Positions 7,983 through 11,292 of a stretch of 11,292 nucleotides of DNA are shown piece by piece; position 1 is the stretch's first letter; each line of letters begins with the position of its first letter. Origin of the DNA: Bacillota bacterium (GTDB taxonomy: Bacteria; Bacillota; Dethiobacteria; DTU022); the NCBI GenBank assembly GCA_012727685.1, contig JAAYGO010000230.1, forward strand, positions 1 through 11,292. Direction: 5' to 3'. The notes under the pieces were generated by a model. It had not been told where the DNA came from. It did not search any database and saw only the letters and a program-made list of their open reading frames with translations. The position numbers were made by a program, and so were the translations under genes.

Positions 7983-8519
7983 ATGGATCTTTACACGGTA
8001 TTGGCAGAGCGGCGCAGTATCCGGAAATACCTGACAGATCCGGTGGCGCCGGAGAAGGTGCAGAAAATTCTCGAAGCGGCGCGCCTCGCCCCGTCATGGA
8101 AAAACCAGCAGTGCTGGCGCTTTATCGTGGTGCGCGACCAGGAGAAAAGGGAGAGGCTGTCGGCAGCGCTGTTCGCAGACAATCCCTGCGTACGGGCGAT
8201 TAAAACAGCGCCGGTAACCATTGTCCTTTGCGCCGATCCGAAGGGAGCCGGCGATCTGGACGGCAAAGACTACTACATGCTCGACGCCGGCCTGGCCATG
8301 CAGCAGTTGATGCTCGCCGCCCACGCCGAGGGTCTGGGCACCTGCTGGGTGGGCGCCTTTTTCGAAGCCAAGGCCAGGGAGGTGCTGCAGGTGCCGCCCG
8401 CGTACCGGATTGTGGCTTTGACCCCTCTCGGAGTGCCTGCAGTGCAGCCGCCGCCGCGGCCTCGCAAGGAATTAAGCGAAATTGTCTATGCTGAAGAATG
8501 GGGCAAACCGCTGTTCTAG
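7983..8519 (+). CDS. Nitroreductase-family flavoprotein
   Basis: FMN-dependent NAD(P)H oxidoreductase of the nitroreductase superfamily. The physiological substrate cannot be told from sequence. The protein has 178 residues, which matches the short nitroreductases. Visible features are the N-terminal FMN phosphate-binding RRSIRKY (about 10-16), LAPSWKNQQCWRFIVV (about 35-50), and the GLGTCWVGAF block (about 117-126) followed by a PPAYRIVALTPLGVP flavin-site stretch. No signal peptide or membrane segment is present, so it is cytoplasmic. The start ATG 7983 has GGGGAGG at 7966-7972, 10 bases upstream. It stands alone between the repeat-bearing spacer and the smpB leader. Read-through from it could feed smpB, subject to the terminator at 8592. 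Confidence 0.9.
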   Translation: MDLYTVLAERRSIRKYLTDPVAPEKVQKILEAARLAPSWKNQQCWRFIVVRDQEKRERLSAALFADNPCVRAIKTAPVTIVLCADPKGAGDLDGKDYYMLDAGLAMQQLMLAAHAEGLGTCWVGAFFEAKAREVLQVPPAYRIVALTPLGVPAVQPPPRPRKELSEIVYAEEWGKPLF

Positions 8520-8527
8520 CTAAACGC

Positions 8528-8633
8528 AAACCCATCTTGACTAATCTTCCCAGAGGGTTTATCATGATAACGCCTAAATAGCGGAAGTGATCAAACCCTA
8601 TTTGCTCCTGGAGCTTCAGGCCGGTAGGGTTTG
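8528..8633 (+). promoter_or_regulatory. Attenuator-like leader with four competing segments upstream of smpB
   Basis: Four complementary segments occur in series: AAACCC (8528-8533), AGGGTTTATCA (8554-8564), TGATCAAACCCTA (8588-8600) and TAGGGTTTG (8625-8633). Segments 1:2 (6 bp), 2:3 (11 bp with one bulged C at 8592) and 3:4 (the 9-bp terminator stem) exclude one another. The pairings are seen directly; a regulatory role is inference. Segment 2 would be missing from transcripts that start at the internal promoter near 8572. Confidence 0.35.
8537..8565 (+). promoter_or_regulatory. Sigma-A type promoter inside the nitroreductase-smpB gap
   Basis: TTGACT (8537-8542), a 17-bp spacer and TATCAT (8560-8565), each 5 of 6 matches to consensus. 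The predicted start near 8572 lies only about 20 bases before the terminator stem. The product would therefore be a short RNA of about 65 bases, or smpB mRNA if the terminator is bypassed. Confidence 0.5.
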
Positions 8634-8639
8634 TTTTTT
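8592..8639 (+). terminator. Intrinsic terminator upstream of smpB
   Basis: A 9-bp perfect stem CAAACCCTA (8592-8600) / TAGGGTTTG (8625-8633) is followed at once by six T residues (8634-8639). The 24-base interior can itself fold (CCTG/CAGG or GCTCC/GGAGC). It would stop transcripts from the nitroreductase gene. Confidence 0.8.
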
Positions 8640-8691
8640 AAAAGGCAGGCCATCCCGCCCCCGCCAGGGCACCTGTGCAAAGGGGGCGGAG

Positions 8692-8721
8692 GTGACCAAA
8701 ACTGCTGAGGCGGGGTATAAT
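8692..8721 (+). promoter_or_regulatory. Possible smpB promoter abutting the start codon
   Basis: GTGACC (8692-8697), an 18-bp spacer and a perfect TATAAT (8716-8721). The -10 ends only four bases before ATG 8726, so a start of transcription about seven bases downstream would give a leaderless message or one lacking the first codon. Either the -10 match is fortuitous, the message is leaderless, or transcription comes from further upstream. Confidence 0.35.
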
Positions 8722-8725
8722 AATT

Positions 8726-9181
8726 ATGGAAAAAATAATCAGCACTAACCGCAAAGCGCGGCATGATTACCACATCGAGGAAACCTACGAAGCCGGCATC
8801 GTCCTGACCGGCACCGAGGTCAAGTCGGTGCGGGCGGCCAGGGTTAACCTCAAAGACAGCTACGCCCTGGTTGAGAACGGCGAGCTTTTGCTGTATAATA
8901 TGCATATAAGCCCCTATGAACAGGGCAACCGCTTCAACCACGATCCGCTGCGCACGCGGAAGTTGCTGATGCACCGGGTCGAAATCAGGCGGCTGGCCGG
9001 CAAGGTCAAGGAAAAGGGCTATGCCCTGATCCCGCTGAAGATTTACCTGAAGCGGGGCCTGGTGAAGGTGGAGCTGGCTCTGGCCCGCGGCAAGAAGCTT
9101 TATGACAAGCGGCAGGCGATCGCTGAACGGGACAGTCGCCGCGAGATAGAGCGGGCCTTTAGAGAGAAGCAGCAATTTTGA
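8726..9181 (+). CDS. smpB: SsrA-binding protein SmpB
   Basis: Small basic protein that binds the tRNA-like part of tmRNA and carries it into the A site of stalled ribosomes, starting trans-translation. It has 151 residues, the normal length. The OB-fold core shows the family blocks NRKARHDY (about 8-15), EAGIVLTGTEVKS, NLKDSYALVENGEL, HISPYEQGNRFNHDPLR, KLLMHRVEI and KVELALARGKKLYDKR. The C-terminal tail is basic and helical (RDSRREIERAFREKQQF), which in known SmpB reads the empty mRNA channel. ATG 8726 matches the usual family start but has no properly spaced SD. A strong GGAGGT at 8688-8693 is 32 bases away, or 8 bases from an in-frame CTG at 8702. The gene is 51 bp upstream of ssrA, its functional partner. 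Confidence 0.96.
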   Translation: MEKIISTNRKARHDYHIEETYEAGIVLTGTEVKSVRAARVNLKDSYALVENGELLLYNMHISPYEQGNRFNHDPLRTRKLLMHRVEIRRLAGKVKEKGYALIPLKIYLKRGLVKVELALARGKKLYDKRQAIAERDSRREIERAFREKQQF

Positions 9182-9201
9182 ATAGTAATCAATAGTATCA
9201 G

Positions 9202-9222
9202 GGACACGGCCGGGCCGTGTCC
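9202..9222. other. Hairpin between smpB and ssrA
   Basis: A perfect 9-bp stem GGACACGGC (9202-9210) / GCCGTGTCC (9214-9222) with a 3-base loop, without a T-run. It ends 10 bases before the mature tmRNA 5' end. It may be a processing or stability element of a smpB-ssrA co-transcript. No clear ssrA promoter is visible in the 51-bp gap. Confidence 0.5.
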
Positions 9223-9232
9223 GGCAAAGCTT

Positions 9233-9586
9233 GGGGGCGTAAGGATTCGACGGGGGTTGTGGAAGCAGGAACGGCAGGCCCAGGACCATGGCCTGGCTAA
9301 AACATGGAACGGCAATAAACGCCAACAAACCTCAATTAGCTGCTGCTTAATTAATAAGTAGCACGTCCCTCTCCTCCCTGGCCGGGGGCGGAAAAGGGGC
9401 GCCAACAATCCGGCCTACTGCCTCAGCGGCTGTCTCACCGCTGCAGCGGGAAACTCAAGCAGACTGGCGCCGGCGAATCCGGTCCCGGGGAGCCGGACGG
9501 CGCGAGAAGCAAAACCGGGACTAAGCCTGTAGAAATTCCTGTTGCTGGGCCTTCGGACGCGGGTTCGATTCCCGCCGCCTCCACCA
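9233..9586 (+). ncRNA. ssrA: Transfer-messenger RNA (tmRNA, 10Sa RNA)
   Basis: Single-piece tmRNA of 354 bases, which rescues stalled ribosomes with SmpB. The 5' end GGGGGCG (9233-9239) pairs with CGCCTCC (9576-9582) to make the acceptor stem, one G-U included. The 3' end is encoded ACCA (9583-9586). The conserved GGATTCGACGGGG D-like segment begins at 9243, and the T-arm CGGGTTCGATTCCCG is at 9560-9574. The tag reading frame is read as 9321-9350: GCC AAC AAA CCT CAA TTA GCT GCT GCT TAA, giving ANKPQLAAA. It starts with Ala and ends in the hydrophobic AAA degron expected of SsrA tags. An upstream in-frame GCA at 9312 would give AIN before it, so the resume codon is inferred. Confidence 0.97.
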
Positions 9587-9629
9587 TATATAATGCTGGC
9601 GTTGCGCACGGTAGTGGCGATTATCCAAT

Positions 9630-9660
9630 AAGCTTGCCGTTTTGGCAAGCTTTTGCTTTT
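9630..9660 (+). terminator. Intrinsic terminator of ssrA
   Basis: A perfect 9-bp stem AAGCTTGCC (9630-9638) / GGCAAGCTT (9644-9652) with loop GTTTT, followed by TTGCTTTT. It lies 43 bases after the mature tmRNA 3' end. Confidence 0.9.
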
Positions 9661-9661
9661 A

Positions 9662-9802
9662 AAACTTGCCATTGTCGGAGATTATTCAAAATACACAAGT
9701 AAGCCTCTTAAGGACTTTATATATGAAAGCAATAATGGAAACAGTATCTTTTTTGTACCGAGCATAGAAGAAACCTTGCTCAAGTTAGAGAGCGCTGAAT
9801 AA
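9662..9802 (+). pseudogene. C-terminal remnant of a DUF4180-type protein
   Basis: An open reading stretch of 46 codons plus stop, with no start codon and no SD. It reads KLAIVGDYSKYTSKPLKDFI, then YESNNGNSIFFVPSIEETLL and KLESAE. From memory this matches the C-terminal third of DUF4180 proteins (about 115-120 residues; typical ending KLAIVGDFSKYTSKSLRDFIYE...), whose function is unknown. The N-terminal two thirds are missing: upstream, the frame runs directly into the ssrA terminator hairpin. The sequence is well conserved, so the truncation may be recent. The family assignment should be tested by a profile search. It is too short to function alone. Confidence 0.65.
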
Positions 9803-9853
9803 GTCTAATGTGTGAAAAATGATAAATAAAACCGCATCAAAAATGGGTAAAAC

Positions 9854-9893
9854 AGGGGGCTGCCCTTTTATGGCAGTCCCTTTGTTTTATTTT
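9854..9893 (+). terminator. Intrinsic terminator after the DUF4180 remnant
   Basis: Stem AGGGGGCTGCC (9854-9864) / GGCAGTCCCTT (9872-9882), including two G-U pairs, with a 7-base loop. It is followed by TGTTTTATTTT. It probably belonged to the truncated gene upstream. Confidence 0.75.
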
Positions 9894-9907
9894 AAAATGT
9901 CATATCT

Positions 9908-10540
9908 ATGCTTTCAAATAAACTGGCACTAAAAGGGGAAACGGGAAACAAAATCGGCGCCCACTTGTGGTTGGAGTCGATTATTTATTTTGAATTTGAG
10001 AATCAGCCGAGCGAACCCTTCGTTCAATCGCAGATTCGCGGCACCAAAGGGGAAATTTTGCCCTTTGGTGCTACCGGCTTCAGCGCTCCCGAGCATTACG
10101 AGTTCAAAACATGGAAAACGTCTGAAAACCAAAGGCGCGATCCGGGCACAGAACATCTGTTCTTGAGCGAACTCTGGCTTTTCCCTGTCTGGGAGCCGAT
10201 CCAATACAAGATTACTTATGAACTGAATGGCGGCGAATTTACCACAACCTATCCCACAACTTATACTATTGAGGATCAAAATTTCACGCTGATCAATCCG
10301 TCCAGAACAGGCTATATCTTAACCGGCTGGACGGGCACGGGGATTACGGGCGACGACCCGGTGCTGGAAGTAACCATAGAGCAGGGCTCCACCGGCGACC
10401 GGACTTGCACCGCTCGCTGGGCGCTGCCCTTCCGCACGCTGACGGACAGCGCCACGGACATCTCCGTATCCGGCTATATCCGCAGCGACGCGGCTGAGAA
10501 AGGCGCAGCGGCGCGCCTAGGGCTACGATTATGGATTTGA
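9908..10540 (+). pseudogene. Fragment of an InlB B-repeat (Listeria-Bacteroides repeat) surface protein
   Basis: A 210-codon open stretch with two repeat-like segments. Residues about 47-95 are a degenerate unit (GFSAPEHYEFKTWKT to LFPVW). Residues about 98-171 are a good unit (YKITYELNGGEF, PTTYTIEDQNFTLINPSRTG, YILTGWTGTGI, VTIEQGSTGDRTCTARW) of the type found in chains in large secreted or wall-attached clostridial proteins. It then begins TLTDSATDISVSGYI, as in such proteins, and loses sense after about residue 193. No signal peptide, no wall anchor and no SD before ATG 9908 are present, and an intrinsic terminator lies just upstream. Intact relatives are far longer, so I call this an internal fragment. 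An 11-bp perfect inverted repeat lies inside it (10041-10071). Confidence 0.65.
10041..10071. repeat. 11-bp perfect inverted repeat
   Basis: GCACCAAAGGG (10041-10051) and CCCTTTGGTGC (10061-10071) flank the 9 bases GAAATTTTG. No T-run follows. It lies within the degraded surface-protein fragment. Confidence 0.7.
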
Positions 10541-10544
10541 GAAT

Positions 10545-10573
10545 GCGGGCGGCGGGAGCGCCTTGCCGCCCGC
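10545..10573. repeat. 9-bp GC-rich inverted repeat
   Basis: GCGGGCGGC (10545-10553) and GCCGCCCGC (10565-10573) are separated by 11 bases. It lies between the end of the surface-protein fragment and ATG 10590 of the next small gene. No T-run follows, so it is not an intrinsic terminator. Confidence 0.65.
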
Positions 10574-10589
10574 TGGATGGTGGGGACTA

Positions 10590-10952
10590 ATGGAACCTAA
10601 ACAAAAGCAACTCTACAAGGTATTCCAGGCAGGAGGCCGCTGCTTTCCCGTTTACCTTGAATATGACCCGCAGCTTGGCAAGAGCTACCCGGCCTACCCC
10701 GACTTTGCGGAGCACCCCGAGTATACCGCCGAGGGACGGCCCTTTATTAATATTCAACATGATGCGCAAAATGCAGCAATCAAACACCTGGAACATGACC
10801 GACAGGGATTACTGGCAAAAAAACAATTGGCTTGCCACAGCCAGGCCCTGGAGCTAGCTTCTTTTATAAATAATGTGGTAAAGATATTTTTCATTCGTAT
10901 GATCTGCGACATCGCTGATCTTTACGGCTGTATAACCTTTTTCTGTAAATAG
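10590..10952 (+). pseudogene. 5' part of a small mobile-element-like gene, 3' end replaced
   Basis: ATG 10590 follows GGTGGGG (10578-10584) at about 5 bases and opens a frame of 120 codons. The first 52 residues or so (MEPKQKQLYKVFQAGGRCFP, then VYLEYDPQLGKSYPAYPDF and AEHPEYTAEGRPF) look like a genuine protein start. From memory they resemble small proteins of unknown function encoded on clostridial conjugative elements or phages; I cannot name the family. After GRPF (about 10747) the composition changes and becomes implausible: the rest of this frame runs over another plus-strand fragment and antisense through the TetR-like remnant. The natural 3' end therefore seems to be lost at a junction near 10748. 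The frame is also open back to 10521, without a better start. Confidence 0.45.
10759..10857 (+). pseudogene. Short unknown coding-like fragment
   Basis: In the frame one base ahead of the previous gene, ATG 10759 opens 32 codons: MMRKMQQSNTWNMTDRDYW then QKNNWLATARPWS, with a stop at 10855-10857. The mix of W, D, R and N looks more protein-like than the overlapping frame. There is no SD. It may be the start or middle of another element gene, cut at the junction with the minus-strand remnant that follows. I do not recognise the family. Confidence 0.25.
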
Positions 10953-11006
10953 ACGAGCGTCCGGCTGCAAGAATTTCTTGTAGCCGTTTTTCTTTGTTTC
11001 TTTCAA
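10854..11006 (-). pseudogene. N-terminal remnant of a TetR-type transcriptional regulator
   Basis: Read on the minus strand from TTG at 11006 down to a stop at 10854-10856, 50 codons give LKETKK, an odd NGYKKFLQPD, then ARLFTEKGYTAVKISDVAD and HTNEKYLYHIIYKRS. ARLFTEKGYTAVKISDVAD is the hallmark helix-turn-helix entry of TetR repressors, and EKYLYHIIYK resembles the recognition helix and its YxxF-like end with a few residues missing. The usual KK-ILDAA linker is replaced by ten residues encoded by the hairpin at 10962-10986. No ligand-binding domain follows, so the gene is dead. The assignment rests on pattern recognition and should be confirmed by a profile search. Confidence 0.5.
10962..10991 (+). 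terminator. Intrinsic terminator
   Basis: An 11-bp stem CGGCTGCAAGA (10962-10972) / TCTTGTAGCCG (10976-10986), with one G-U pair and a 3-base loop, runs straight into TTTTTCTTTG. It acts on the plus strand and insulates arsR from upstream transcription. It lies inside the minus-strand TetR remnant. Confidence 0.8.
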
Positions 11007-11099
11007 ATGATCAAAGATCTATTTAATAATTAATGAATATTTAGAGATGACATCCGAGTATTATGGATTTCGTACCAGGTATCTCAAAGATTTTGATTT

Positions 11100-11133
11100 T
11101 CGAATTGAAATTTTTCGATATATATGTTATATC
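11100..11133 (+). promoter_or_regulatory. arsR promoter with overlapping dyad (candidate operator)
   Basis: TTGAAA (11105-11110), a 17-bp spacer and TATATC (11128-11133) with an extended -10 TG at 11125-11126. A dyad TCGAA (11100-11104) - 9 bases - TTCGA (11114-11118) covers the -35. ArsR repressors usually bind such dyads at their own promoters and release them on metalloid binding, so autoregulation is likely. Confidence 0.5.
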
Positions 11134-11161
11134 TTTTTTATCTGTTCAAGAAGGTGTATAC

Positions 11162-11292
11162 ATGTTAAACGAATACATCCGCGTGTTCCGTGCCTTTACC
11201 GACGAAAATCGAGTCCGTATCCTTCAGTTGCTCTGTGACGGCGAGCAATGTGCATGTATCTTGTTGAAGGAGCTTAAAATCAGTCAGCCCAC
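11162..11292 (+). CDS. arsR: ArsR/SmtB-family metalloregulator, N-terminal part (runs off the window)
   Basis: The first 43 codons of a winged-helix repressor, cut by the window end. MLNEYIRVFRAFTDENRVRI is the typical ArsR first helix (LADENRLRIL-type). DGEQCACILLKELKISQP is the metal-sensing alpha-3 to DNA-binding turn. Cys30 and Cys32 form the CxC that in arsenic-type ArsR (ELCVCDL) helps bind As(III) or Sb(III). AGAAGG at 11149-11154 lies 7 bases before ATG 11162. Neighbouring genes such as arsB/acr3 or arsC would be expected just downstream, but are not in view. The family is secure; the inducer is inferred. The base composition of the coding part is nearer to the core than the AT-rich spacer before it. 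Confidence 0.85.
   Translation, partial: MLNEYIRVFRAFTDENRVRILQLLCDGEQCACILLKELKISQP

Larger units (their letters stand above)
9587..9907. other. Gene-poor junction downstream of ssrA
   Basis: It holds the ssrA terminator, a DUF4180-type gene remnant and a second terminator, and no intact gene. Base composition drops sharply compared with the upstream core. Confidence 0.6.
10953..11161. other. AT-rich spacer upstream of arsR
   Basis: Apart from the plus-strand terminator, the head of the minus-strand TetR remnant and the arsR promoter/dyad, nothing recognisable is present. A plus-strand open stretch from 11047 overlaps the arsR start in another frame and is not credible. Confidence 0.5.

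Noticed and set aside
8592..8639. T-box or known metabolite riboswitch
   Set aside because: No T-box core sequence or recognisable aptamer motif was seen; only competing stems and a terminator.
8591..9328. 245-codon minus-strand open frame over smpB and the start of ssrA
   Set aside because: It is antisense to smpB and tmRNA, with no SD or family features.
9415..9672. Minus-strand open frame over the 3' half of ssrA
   Set aside because: It overlaps a clear tmRNA; such GGGGNRTRVRRP-type frames are known false gene calls over tRNA/tmRNA 3' ends.
11047..11238. Plus-strand open frame of 63 codons overlapping arsR
   Set aside because: It overlaps the arsR promoter and coding start in another frame; ArsR residues and an SD support the arsR frame instead.
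9555..11292. Second copy of the ssrA 3' end (attR) within the window
   Set aside because: I looked by eye for GGTTCGATTCCCGCCGCC or similar downstream and did not find it, so a complete island boundary is not claimed.

Overview
The window looks like a chromosomal segment of a Gram-positive bacterium of the Clostridia type (Peptococcaceae/Desulfotomaculum-like is my best guess). The evidence is the gene order pgk-tpiA-gpmI-eno-secG-rnr-smpB-ssrA, the use of GTG and TTG starts with strong Shine-Dalgarno sites, sigma-A type promoters and many intrinsic terminators. The core part (about 250-9590) is GC-rich. The last 1.7 kb is visibly more AT-rich and fragmented.

Region 1 (1-295) is a non-coding leader upstream of pgk with a short dyad and a direct repeat. 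Region 2 (296-5096) is a compact lower-glycolysis operon: phosphoglycerate kinase, triosephosphate isomerase, cofactor-independent phosphoglycerate mutase and enolase. The gaps are 22 bp, a 4-bp overlap and 13 bp, and each gene has its own SD. The preceding step (gap) would be expected just outside the window. Region 3 (5100-7707) holds secG with its own very good promoter and terminator, then RNase R. Region 4 (7708-8519) is a 275-bp spacer with three 21-bp tandem repeats and a terminal inverted repeat, followed by a nitroreductase. Region 5 (8520-9660) holds smpB and ssrA (tmRNA). Together with RNase R these are the trans-translation and tmRNA-dependent RNA decay machinery. The tmRNA reads as encoding the tag ANKPQLAAA and is closed by a strong terminator. 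The leader between the nitroreductase gene and smpB has four mutually competing complementary segments ending in a terminator, an attenuator-like layout.

Region 6 (9660-11160), directly downstream of the tmRNA gene, is a graveyard of gene pieces. It contains the C-terminal 46 codons of a DUF4180-type protein, a headless and tailless stretch of InlB B-repeat surface protein, the 5' part of a small gene resembling clostridial mobile-element proteins, a short unknown in-frame piece, and on the minus strand the N-terminal helix-turn-helix part of a TetR-type regulator. Two intrinsic terminators lie among them. Because the 3' end of ssrA is a classic integration site, I read this as an integration hotspot with decayed cargo, although no integrase or second att copy is visible. 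Region 7 (11162-end) is the start of an ArsR-type repressor with a CxC motif and its own promoter and dyad, presumably the first gene of a metal/arsenic resistance operon that continues outside the window.

I found no convincing new multi-gene system. The most interesting items are the smpB leader structure and the ssrA-proximal mosaic.
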